From assembly GCA_021851405.1 (NCBI GenBank), contig JAJZDW010000003.1, positions 113,556 to 177,555 of the forward strand: 64,000 nucleotides of DNA, written 5' to 3'. Positions within the stretch are counted from its first letter, which is position 1; the number at the start of each line of letters is the position of its first letter. Made by a program: the position numbers and the translations under genes. The DNA comes from Pseudomonadota bacterium. Lineage in GTDB: Bacteria > Pseudomonadota > Gammaproteobacteria > Steroidobacterales > Steroidobacteraceae. Positions 36,847 to 43,940 of this stretch are shown here, in pieces. The notes under the pieces were generated by a model that saw nothing but the letters and a program-made list of their open reading frames with translations, did no database searches and was not told the DNA's origin.

Positions 36847-37866
36847 TCACGAGGTGACGCTGATCGGAGTCAGAACCGTCTTGGAGGGCGCCGCGGGCAG
36901 TTCCCGCACGAGCCGTGGCACGAGGTAGCCCGGCAGGCGGGCGGCAAGTTCCCCGGCGAGGCGCCGCGCGCGCTCATCGGGCACGAGAAAATGCGCCGCG
37001 CCGCGCACCTTGTCGAGCGCGTGCAGGTAGTAGGGCAGCACGCCGGCCTGAAACAGCTCTCGTGACAGCTCGGCGAGTACCGCCGCATCGTCGTTGACGC
37101 CGGCGAGCAGAACGGTCTGGTTCAGCAGCGTGATCCCGGTGGCGCGCAGGCTCGCGCACGCGGCACGCAGCGACGCGTCGAGTTCGTTCGGGTGGTTGAT
37201 GTGCAGCACCATCACGATCGGCAGCGGGCTGGAGCGCAACCATTCGAGGAGGCTGGCGTCCACGCGCGAGGGCAGCACGACCGGCTGGCGCGTGTGGATG
37301 CGCAGACGCCGCAGGTGCGGGATGCGTGCCAGCTCCTCGCCCAGTGCGCTGAGCCGCGCCGTGCTCAGCGAAAGCGGATCGCCGCCGCTGAGGATGATTT
37401 CCTCAAGCGATGCGTCGGCGGCGATTGCCGCGAGCGCCTCGCTCCAGCGCGCCCCTTCGCTGTGCTGGGCGGCGTAGGGGAATTCGCGCCGGAAGCAGTA
37501 GCGGCAGTGCACTGCGCAGCTCTGGGTGGCGATCAGCAGCGCTCGGCCGCGGTATTTCTGCAGCAGCGCCGGGGCGCGCTGCGCGGCAGCTTCCTCGAGC
37601 GGGTCGGCGCCGTAGCCGGCCTGCTCGAGCAGCTCTGCGGCGGCCGGCAGCACCTGGCGCAGCAGCGGATCGGCCGGATCTCCGGGGCGCATGCGCGCCA
37701 CGAAACTGCGCGGCACGCGCAGCGGGAAGGCGGTGTCGACCGCCCCCAGGGCGTGCAGCGGCAGTCCGAGCGCCGCGGCCAGCGTCTCGGGATCAGTGAT
37801 GGCCTCGGCGAGCTCCTGCTGCCAGTGGGCGGAAATCTGGCGGGGTTGAACCGATGCCGGTATCAT
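36847..37866 (-). CDS. epmB: EF-P-specific lysine 2,3-aminomutase EpmB
   Basis: EpmB is a radical-SAM enzyme that turns L-alpha-lysine into (R)-beta-lysine, which EpmA then attaches to EF-P. The ATG at 37866 gives 339 residues; the cluster motif C117-x3-C121-x2-C124 (CAVHCRYCFRREF) is intact, and SGGDPLS near residue 163 and TRQPVV near 195 follow. The open frame continues far upstream across efp, but that is antisense to it. It is divergent from efp across 57 bases, a close functional pairing. Confidence 0.94.
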   Translation of the reverse strand: MIPASVQPRQISAHWQQELAEAITDPETLAAALGLPLHALGAVDTAFPLRVPRSFVARMRPGDPADPLLRQVLPAAAELLEQAGYGADPLEEAAAQRAPALLQKYRGRALLIATQSCAVHCRYCFRREFPYAAQHSEGARWSEALAAIAADASLEEIILSGGDPLSLSTARLSALGEELARIPHLRRLRIHTRQPVVLPSRVDASLLEWLRSSPLPIVMVLHINHPNELDASLRAACASLRATGITLLNQTVLLAGVNDDAAVLAELSRELFQAGVLPYYLHALDKVRGAAHFLVPDERARRLAGELAARLPGYLVPRLVRELPAAPSKTVLTPISVTS

Positions 37867-37923
37867 ACGCGGCCCTTTAATCGGAGGGGCCGCGCATTGT
37901 GCCGCTCCGGCTGAGAGAAAGAA

Positions 37924-38493
37924 ATGGCCAGCTATACCACCGCCGAAATCCGCTCGGGCATGAAACTGCTGCTCGACGGCGAACCGTTCGCCGTGATCGA
38001 GAATGAGTTCGTCAAACCCGGCAAGGGTCAGGCGTTCAACCGCATCAGGGTGCGCAACCTCAAGAGCGGCCGAACCATCGAGAAGACTTTCCGCTCCGGC
38101 GAGTCGATCGACGCGGCCGACGTGGTCGACACCGAGATGCAGTACCTCTACCAGGACGGGGATTTCTGGCACTTCATGGTGCCGGAGAGCTTCGAGCAGT
38201 ACACGGCGGGCAAGGCTGCGGTGGGCGAGAGCGCGCAGTGGCTGAAGGACGGCCTGGTGTGCATCATCACGTTGTGGAACGGCGAGCCGCTGGCCGTGTC
38301 GCCGCCGGCGCACGTGGAGCTGAAGATCGTCGAGACCGACCCGGGCCTGCGCGGGGACACTGCCACTGGCGGTCAGAAGCCCGCCAAGCTGGAAACCGGC
38401 GCCGTCGTGCGAGTGCCGCTGTTCATCGACCAGGGCGAGGTCATCCGCATCGATACGCGCACCGGGCAGTACGTCTCGCGCGCCAAACAATAG
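37924..38493 (+). CDS. efp: Elongation factor P
   Basis: EF-P enters the ribosomal E site and rescues stalling on consecutive prolines. The 189-residue product has the modification loop KPGKGQAF with Lys34 at the tip, exactly the site that EpmA/EpmB beta-lysylate in E. coli. The three beta-barrel domains are of normal length. A clear AAAGAAA purine-rich ribosome site precedes the ATG. Both modification enzymes are encoded within 2.2 kb, which strongly supports the lysine pathway rather than the rhamnose pathway. Confidence 0.97.
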   Translation: MASYTTAEIRSGMKLLLDGEPFAVIENEFVKPGKGQAFNRIRVRNLKSGRTIEKTFRSGESIDAADVVDTEMQYLYQDGDFWHFMVPESFEQYTAGKAAVGESAQWLKDGLVCIITLWNGEPLAVSPPAHVELKIVETDPGLRGDTATGGQKPAKLETGAVVRVPLFIDQGEVIRIDTRTGQYVSRAKQ

Positions 38494-38508
38494 CCGAAAT
38501 AGCCGAAT

Positions 38509-38532
38509 CCGGCGCGCCCTAGGGCGCGCCGG
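38509..38532. terminator. 24-bp perfect palindrome between convergent efp and msrC
   Basis: The sequence CCGGCGCGCCCT is followed immediately by its exact complement, giving a 24-base perfect palindrome centred between the ends of efp and msrC and containing the msrC stop codon. It can form a cruciform or a hairpin in either transcript and is a good candidate for a bidirectional terminator, although neither side has a T-run. Confidence 0.55.
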
Positions 38533-39025
38533 CGTCGAATCCGCTGGCCGCGAGCAGCACCTGCGCGATGCGCTCGAGGCCTTCGGCGTCGAGCGCATCA
38601 AAGCGGCCCGGCTCGGGGCTGTCGACATCCAGCACCCCGAGCAGCCGTCCGTCGGCGAGGAGCGGCACCACCACCTCGGATCGCGACGCGCTGTCGCAGG
38701 CGATGTGACCCGGGAAGGCGTGCACGTCGGGGACCACCTGGGTGCGCCGCTGCTCGGCGGCCGTGCCGCACACCCCGCGCCCGAGTGCGATGCGCACACA
38801 GGCCGGTTTGCCCTGGAACGGCCCGAGCACCAGCTGCGGGCCACGCAGCAGATAAAATCCCGCCCAGTTGACCCGCGGAAGCGCCTCGAACAGCAAGGCG
38901 GCGGTGTTGGCGAGATTGGCGATCGGATCGCGCTCGCCGCTCAGCAGCGCCGCGAGGTCCGCGGCGAGCTGACGGTAGCCGGCGGACTTGTCGGTGAAAT
39001 CGTAGTGCTGACTCTCATGCTGCAT
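38519..39025 (-). CDS. msrC: Free methionine-(R)-sulfoxide reductase (GAF domain)
   Basis: This enzyme reduces free Met-(R)-sulfoxide. The 168-residue GAF-domain product has all three catalytic cysteines of the E. coli enzyme: C76 and C86 in CVRIALGRGVCG, and C110 in GHIACDSASRSE. I chose the ATG at 39025, which has an AGGGAG ribosome site; an ATG at 39040 overlaps the epmA stop and adds five residues. It is the last gene of the sco1-psd-epmA-msrC string. Confidence 0.92.
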   Translation of the reverse strand: MQHESQHYDFTDKSAGYRQLAADLAALLSGERDPIANLANTAALLFEALPRVNWAGFYLLRGPQLVLGPFQGKPACVRIALGRGVCGTAAEQRRTQVVPDVHAFPGHIACDSASRSEVVVPLLADGRLLGVLDVDSPEPGRFDALDAEGLERIAQVLLAASGFDAGAP

Positions 39026-39039
39026 GGCGCTCTCCCTCA

Positions 39040-40026
39040 TCAGGCGCGTTCGATCGGAAACGGGATGACCTCCTCGATGCGCGCGGCGTCCTCCGCGAGC
39101 ATGACCAGGCGGTCGAAGCCGAGCGCCACGCCGCTGCAGTCCGGCAGCCCCGCGGCGAGTGCGGCCAGCAGCCGCTCATCGAGCGGCGCGCTCTCGAGCC
39201 CGTGACGCTGGCGCGTCGCACTGTCCTGCTCGAAGCGGGCGCGCTGCTCGTGCACATCGGCGAGCTCGTGAAAACCGTTGGCGAGCTCGATTCCATTGCA
39301 ATACAGCTCGAAGCGCTGCGCGGCGCGCGGCTCGGCCGGATCGACCCGGGCGAGCGCGGCCTGACTCGCCGGGTAGCCGTGCACGAACGTGAGGGCGTCG
39401 CGGCCGAGCGCAGGTCCGACCCGCACGCTCATCAGCAGCTCGAGCAGCTCGTCGCGCTCGGTGCTGTCCCCGACGAAGCCTGCCGTGCGGGCCGCCGCCG
39501 CCAGCGTTGCGAGCGAGGCGTCGAACGGGTCGATGTCCAGATGCTGGCGGAACACCTCGCGGTAGGTGAGCCGCGCGCTCGCCAAGCGCGCACCGCGCGC
39601 ACCGAGCAGCGCGCGCGCCAGCGCCTCGACCTCGTCCATGAGCGCCTCGAGCGTCCAGCCCATCCGGTACCACTCGACCAGCGTGAACTCCGCATTGTGC
39701 AGCCGCCCGCGCTCGAGGCCGCGCACGACGTGGCAGATCTGATAGATGTCCCCGAGTCCCCCGGCGATCAGCCGCTTCATGGCGTACTCGGGCGAGGTGT
39801 GCAGATAACAGTGCTGTACGGGCGCTCCGGCACCATCGGTGAAGGTCACGTGCGCCGAGTGGATGTGCACGTCGCTCACCGGCGCGTTGACGACGATCGG
39901 GGTGTCGACCTCCAACACGCCGCGCTCGGCGAAGAACCGCCGGGCCGCGCCGAGCAGGGCGGCCCGGCGCCGCAGTCGCGCCGCGGTCGCACTGGCGCCC
40001 CAGTCGTCCCGCTGCGCACCGCTCAT
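39040..40026 (-). CDS. epmA: EF-P--(R)-beta-lysine ligase EpmA
   Basis: EpmA (also PoxA, YjeA or GenX) is a paralogue of lysyl-tRNA synthetase lacking the anticodon-binding domain; it ligates beta-lysine to Lys34 of EF-P. The 328-residue product starts directly with class II synthetase motifs: GVLEVDTPIV (motif 1) near residue 36, YQICHVVRGLERGRLHNAEFT (near 94; shown here as motif 2 region) and GVALGFDRLVML (motif 3) near 300. Length and absence of an N-terminal OB fold separate it from LysS. Start and stop overlap psd and msrC. Confidence 0.94.
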   Translation of the reverse strand: MSGAQRDDWGASATAARLRRRAALLGAARRFFAERGVLEVDTPIVVNAPVSDVHIHSAHVTFTDGAGAPVQHCYLHTSPEYAMKRLIAGGLGDIYQICHVVRGLERGRLHNAEFTLVEWYRMGWTLEALMDEVEALARALLGARGARLASARLTYREVFRQHLDIDPFDASLATLAAAARTAGFVGDSTERDELLELLMSVRVGPALGRDALTFVHGYPASQAALARVDPAEPRAAQRFELYCNGIELANGFHELADVHEQRARFEQDSATRQRHGLESAPLDERLLAALAAGLPDCSGVALGFDRLVMLAEDAARIEEVIPFPIERA

Positions 40027-40934
40027 GAGGGGCGCGGCTCATCGACCGCCGCGAGCAGGTGCCCGAGCGGTTCGCCAACGCGCAGGGTGCGGCCGGGCGC
40101 GAGGTCTGCGCGCCACTCGGCCGCTTGCGGCGGCAGCAACAGGATGACCGTCGAGCCCATATTGAAGCGGCCGAGTTCTGCGCCCTTGGAGAGCTGCAGG
40201 GGCGCGAGCGGCGCCTCGAGAGGTAGCGTGACGATGCGCCGCTCGGCGCGCGGCGCCACGTCTCCGTGCCACACGGTGCTCATGCTGCCGACGAACAGCG
40301 CCCCGACCATGACCAGCCCCCAGACCAGCGGACCCTCTTCGAACAGCAGTACCACCCGCTCGTTGCGCGCGAACAGGCCGGGCACGGCGGCGGCGGTCGT
40401 GGCGTTGACGCTGAACAGCCGGCCGGGCACGAACCACGCCGCGCGCAGGCGCGCCGCGAGCGGCATGTGGATGCGGTGATAGTTGTACGGGGCGAGATAC
40501 AGCGTGGCGAACGATCCGCCGGTGAAATGCTGCGTCCACTGGCGCTCACCGGCGAGCAGCGCCGCGACGCTGTACGCGTGTCCCTTGGCCTGCAGGATCC
40601 GATCGCCCTCGATGCGCCCGACCTGGCTCACCGTGCCGTCGACCGGGGAGGCGATCAGGCGCGTCTCGGGCGCGACCGGTCGGCTGCCGGGGCAGAGCGC
40701 GCGGGTGAAGAAGGCGTTGAAGCTGGGGTAGGCGTGCGGATCGGGCTCGAGCGCATCGCTCATGTCGGGGTGGAAGTGCTGCACGAACGCCCCGATCAGC
40801 GCCCGCTTCAGGGCGGGGGTGCGGCTGCGCGTCAGGTGCAGCACCTGACGCGAGAGAAAATGCTGCGGCAGCATGTGTTGCAGCAGCACGAACAGACGCT
40901 CGCGCAGACTCGCCGTGGGTGTTGAGCCGCTCAT
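40023..40934 (-). CDS. psd: Phosphatidylserine decarboxylase proenzyme
   Basis: Psd makes phosphatidylethanolamine at the inner membrane. The 303-residue precursor contains MGST near the C-terminus; cleavage between Gly260 and Ser261 would leave a pyruvoyl group on the alpha chain. MGST replaces the usual LGST, a conservative change. SPVDG near residue 94 and the YNYHRIH motif near 150 are typical. It overlaps epmA by ATGA; psd next to EF-P modification genes is a common gammaproteobacterial arrangement. Confidence 0.94.
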   Translation of the reverse strand: MSGSTPTASLRERLFVLLQHMLPQHFLSRQVLHLTRSRTPALKRALIGAFVQHFHPDMSDALEPDPHAYPSFNAFFTRALCPGSRPVAPETRLIASPVDGTVSQVGRIEGDRILQAKGHAYSVAALLAGERQWTQHFTGGSFATLYLAPYNYHRIHMPLAARLRAAWFVPGRLFSVNATTAAAVPGLFARNERVVLLFEEGPLVWGLVMVGALFVGSMSTVWHGDVAPRAERRIVTLPLEAPLAPLQLSKGAELGRFNMGSTVILLLPPQAAEWRADLAPGRTLRVGEPLGHLLAAVDEPRPS

Positions 40935-40949
40935 GGGGTTCTCAAGTCC

Positions 40950-41570
40950 TCAGCCGAGCACGAGCAGCCGCTCGGCGCGGCTGCGCAGCACGGCGGCGAG
41001 CCGCCGGGCGCTGAACGGCGCGGTGAACACCGCGACTTCGCGGCCGCGGCCATCGAGCAGAAACAGCGCCACGGTGTGATCGAACGTCGTGCCGCCGCCG
41101 GGCAACGCGAGTTTGCCGCGCGCCACGCCGAGCTGCGCGCCGAGGCGCCTGATCTGGCGGCGTGCGCCGGTGAGGCCGATGAAGCTCGGATTGAACCGAG
41201 CGAGGTATGCGGCGAGGACCGCCGGGCTGTCGTGGCGCGGGTCGACCGAGACGAACAGCACCTGCAGCGGCAAACGCGCCACCTGGTGCTCGACCCGCGA
41301 GAGCAGCGCCAGGGTGTCGGGGCATTCATCCGCGCAGCGCGTGTAGCCGAAGTACATCAGCGTCAGGTGGCCGGCGAGGTCGTTCTGGTCGAAGGATCGG
41401 CCGCGGCTGTCGGTGAGCGCGAACTGTCCGAGCGGGCGGGGTTGCGGCAGCCAGGTGCCGTAGTCCGGCACGCTCGCGCGGCTGTACCGCACGGCGGCCA
41501 GCCGGTACCCTGCGAAGCCGGCCCCCAGGCACACCAGCCCTATCAGAATCCAGAAGTAACGAGACGACAT
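40950..41570 (-). CDS. SCO1/SenC-family copper chaperone
   Basis: SCO proteins deliver copper to, or reduce, the CuA site of cytochrome c oxidase. The ATG at 41570 gives 206 residues with an N-terminal membrane anchor (about 5-24). The thioredoxin-fold domain has the copper cysteines C79 and C83 in CADECP and the copper-ligand His165 in FDHTVALF. It is therefore complete. The oxidase itself is not in the window. Its start codon overlaps the divergent prmB start, and it heads the sco1-psd-epmA-msrC string. Confidence 0.9.
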   Translation of the reverse strand: MSSRYFWILIGLVCLGAGFAGYRLAAVRYSRASVPDYGTWLPQPRPLGQFALTDSRGRSFDQNDLAGHLTLMYFGYTRCADECPDTLALLSRVEHQVARLPLQVLFVSVDPRHDSPAVLAAYLARFNPSFIGLTGARRQIRRLGAQLGVARGKLALPGGGTTFDHTVALFLLDGRGREVAVFTAPFSARRLAAVLRSRAERLLVLG

Positions 41571-42516
41571 GCGGCAAGTATCCCACAGCGGCCGGCGTCC
41601 CGCGCCGCGTGCGGCGCGCACCAGCGTCAGTGCGCTGATCGAGCAGGGCGCGCGGCGGTTGCGCCGCGCGCGGGTCTTCTTCGGTCACGGCACCGACAAT
41701 GCCCGGGACGAATCGGCCGCGCTGGTGCTGCATGCGCTCGGGTTGGCGCATACCGATCCGGCCGTGTACGCACGGCGCGTCGGGGCGCGAGCGCAGGAGC
41801 GGGTGCGCGCACTGCTCACGCGGCGCATCGAGGAGCGCATCCCGGCGCCCTACCTTACCGGGGAGAGCTGGTTCGCGGGACTGCCGTTTTACGTCGATGC
41901 TCGCGTGCTCATTCCGCGCTCTGCGATCGCCGAGCTGATCGAGCGGCGCTTCGCGCCGTGGCTTGAGCCGCGGCGCATCACACGGGTGCTCGACATGGGC
42001 TGCGGTTCGGGCTGCATTGCCATCGCCTGTGCCAAAGCGCTGCCCTGGGCGCAGGTCGATGCCGCGGACATCTCTGCCGAGGCGCTCGAGGTGGCGGCGC
42101 GCAACGTGCGCCGGCACCGTCTCGGGCGGCGGGTGCATCTGGTGCACTCCGATCACTTCGGCGCCCTGCGTGCGACGCGTTACGACCTGATCGTGGCGAA
42201 TCCGCCGTATGTCGGGATGCGCGAGTTCGCCTCGCTCCCGCCGGAGTACCGGCATGAGCCGGCACTCGCGCTGACCTCCGGCCGCGCTGGGCTCGACTCG
42301 GTGCGGGTGCTGCTCGCCGAGGCGCGCCGGCATCTGCGGCCCGGCGGGGCGTTGATCGTCGAGGTGGGCAATACCGAGGTGGCCCTCGCGCGCGCGTTCC
42401 CGCAGTTGCCGTTCCTGTGGCTGCAGTTCGAGCGCGGCGGCGGTGGGGTGTTTCTGCTCGCGGCCGAGCAGTTGCCTGCCGACGATGCGCCCCGCGCCCG
42501 ACGCGCGGGCGCATAG
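41569..42516 (+). CDS. prmB: Ribosomal protein L3 glutamine N5-methyltransferase PrmB
   Basis: PrmB methylates a glutamine of ribosomal protein L3. The 315-residue product begins with the helical domain containing VFFGHGTDNARDESAAL near residue 36, a PrmB hallmark, then has the SAM-binding VLDMGCGSGCIAI near 141 and the catalytic NPPY near 209. The GHGTDN segment and length separate it from the release-factor enzyme PrmC. aroC follows 78 bases later, as in many gammaproteobacteria. Confidence 0.93.
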   Translation: MRQVSHSGRRPAPRAARTSVSALIEQGARRLRRARVFFGHGTDNARDESAALVLHALGLAHTDPAVYARRVGARAQERVRALLTRRIEERIPAPYLTGESWFAGLPFYVDARVLIPRSAIAELIERRFAPWLEPRRITRVLDMGCGSGCIAIACAKALPWAQVDAADISAEALEVAARNVRRHRLGRRVHLVHSDHFGALRATRYDLIVANPPYVGMREFASLPPEYRHEPALALTSGRAGLDSVRVLLAEARRHLRPGGALIVEVGNTEVALARAFPQLPFLWLQFERGGGGVFLLAAEQLPADDAPRARRAGA

Positions 42517-42594
42517 TACACTGCGAACAGCCGCGCCCGGCCCGGACGGATGGGACCTGTGCCGCGGCGGCACGCGGCGCATACAGAGGGCCTG

Positions 42595-43701
42595 ATGTCC
42601 GGCAACACCTTCGGCAGACTGTTCACGGTGAGCACCTTCGGCGAGAGCCACGGTCCGGCGCTCGGCGGCATCGTCGATGGCTGCCCGCCCGGGCTTGAGC
42701 TCACCGAGGCGGATCTGCAGGGCGATATCGACCGGCGCCGCACCGGCACCTCGCACTTCGTCAGCCAGCGACGCGAGAACGATCAGGTGCGCATCCTCTC
42801 CGGCGTGTTCGAGGGGCGTACCACCGGCACGCCGATCGGCCTGCTGATCGAGAACTCCGATGCGCGCTCACGCGATTACGAGAAGATCAAAGACCGCTTC
42901 CGGCCCGGACACGCCGATTACACGTATCAGCAGAAGTACGGTCTGCGGGACTACCGCGGCGGTGGGCGCTCCTCGGCGCGCGAGACGGTGATGCGCGTGG
43001 CGGCCGGAGCGATCGCGCGCAAATATCTGGCGGCGCGTCTCGGGGTGCGCATCTACGGCTACCTCAGCCAAATCGGCTCGCTCGTGCTCGAGCCGCGCGA
43101 CCCCGCGTTCGCCTACCGCAATCCGTTCTTCTGTCCCGATCCGGCACGCATCGCGGAGCTCGAGGCGCTGCTGTGGGAGTTGCGCTCGGCGGGCGATTCG
43201 GTCGGCGCCCGGGTCACGGTCGTGGCCTGTGCGGTGCCACCGGGGCTCGGCGAACCGGTGTTCGAGCGGCTCGATGCCGACATCGCGGCGGCGTTGATGA
43301 GCATCAACGCCGTGAAAGCCGTCGAGATCGGCGCGGGCGTGCGCGCAGCGGCGCAGCGCGGCAGCGAACATCGCGATGAGCTGACGCCGGAGGGCTTTCT
43401 GAGCAATAACGCCGGCGGCATCCTCGGTGGAATCTCCTCCGGCCAGGACGTGGTCGCGCACCTGACGCTCAAACCGACCTCGAGCATCCAGGTCCCCGGG
43501 CGCACCATCGACCTCGAGGGCCGGCCGGTCGAGGTCATCACCACGGGGCGGCACGATCCGTGCGTCGGCCTGCGCGCCACCCCAATCGCGGAGGCCATGC
43601 TCGCGATCGTCCTGATGGACCATTACCTCAGGCACCGCGCCCAGAACGCCGATGTGCGCTGCGCGACCCCGGATATTGCGCGGCGCGGCCGCCCCGGTTG
43701 A
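42595..43701 (+). CDS. aroC: Chorismate synthase
   Basis: AroC converts EPSP to chorismate with reduced FMN. The ATG at 42595 gives 368 residues beginning [20 protein letters not shown], the family N-terminus; a possible start at 42550 adds only a non-conserved leader. [14 protein letters not shown] near residue 103, [11 protein letters not shown] near 122 and the C-terminal [14 protein letters not shown] are signature segments. Full length and normal. Confidence 0.96.
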   Translation: MSGNTFGRLFTVSTFGESHGPALGGIVDGCPPGLELTEADLQGDIDRRRTGTSHFVSQRRENDQVRILSGVFEGRTTGTPIGLLIENSDARSRDYEKIKDRFRPGHADYTYQQKYGLRDYRGGGRSSARETVMRVAAGAIARKYLAARLGVRIYGYLSQIGSLVLEPRDPAFAYRNPFFCPDPARIAELEALLWELRSAGDSVGARVTVVACAVPPGLGEPVFERLDADIAAALMSINAVKAVEIGAGVRAAAQRGSEHRDELTPEGFLSNNAGGILGGISSGQDVVAHLTLKPTSSIQVPGRTIDLEGRPVEVITTGRHDPCVGLRATPIAEAMLAIVLMDHYLRHRAQNADVRCATPDIARRGRPG

Positions 43702-43797
43702 GGGCTTCGGACCGGGACGGATGGGCCAGTCTACGAAGCACGACACAGTTTGCCGGGCCAGAATGAGTAAAGATCAGCCCGCAAGCGAGGTGGCAAG

Positions 43798-43829
43798 CCG
43801 CCCCGCCGGTGCGAGCCGGCTTGGGGGTG
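43798..43829 (+). promoter_or_regulatory. Strong hairpin in the fimV upstream region
   Basis: CCCC-GCCGG, a short loop and CCGGC-TT-GGGG make a stable imperfect hairpin about 100 bases after aroC. It may terminate aroC transcription or belong to the fimV leader; an AT-rich TTAAGTTATATTG stretch just downstream (43838-43852) could contain the fimV promoter. I could not match it to a known riboswitch. Confidence 0.4.
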
Positions 43830-43940
43830 CGAACCGATTTAAGTTATATTGCCGCCCACGCCGGATGCGATCGCGAAAAGCGACCATCCGATTGTTTTTA
43901 TAAGGGGTTTGTCTTACCGATGCCGTTCGGGGTGTGGTCA

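Noticed and set aside
37867..38844. Very long upstream extension of epmB over efp
   Set aside because: The extension is antisense to efp and msrC, and conserved EpmB sequence begins at the ATG at 37866.
43702..43940. Possible c-di-GMP riboswitch in the fimV leader
   Set aside because: A GCGAG/GCGAAC-bearing hairpin looked suggestive, but the conserved GEMM core and receptor pairing are not visible. I kept only a generic hairpin.
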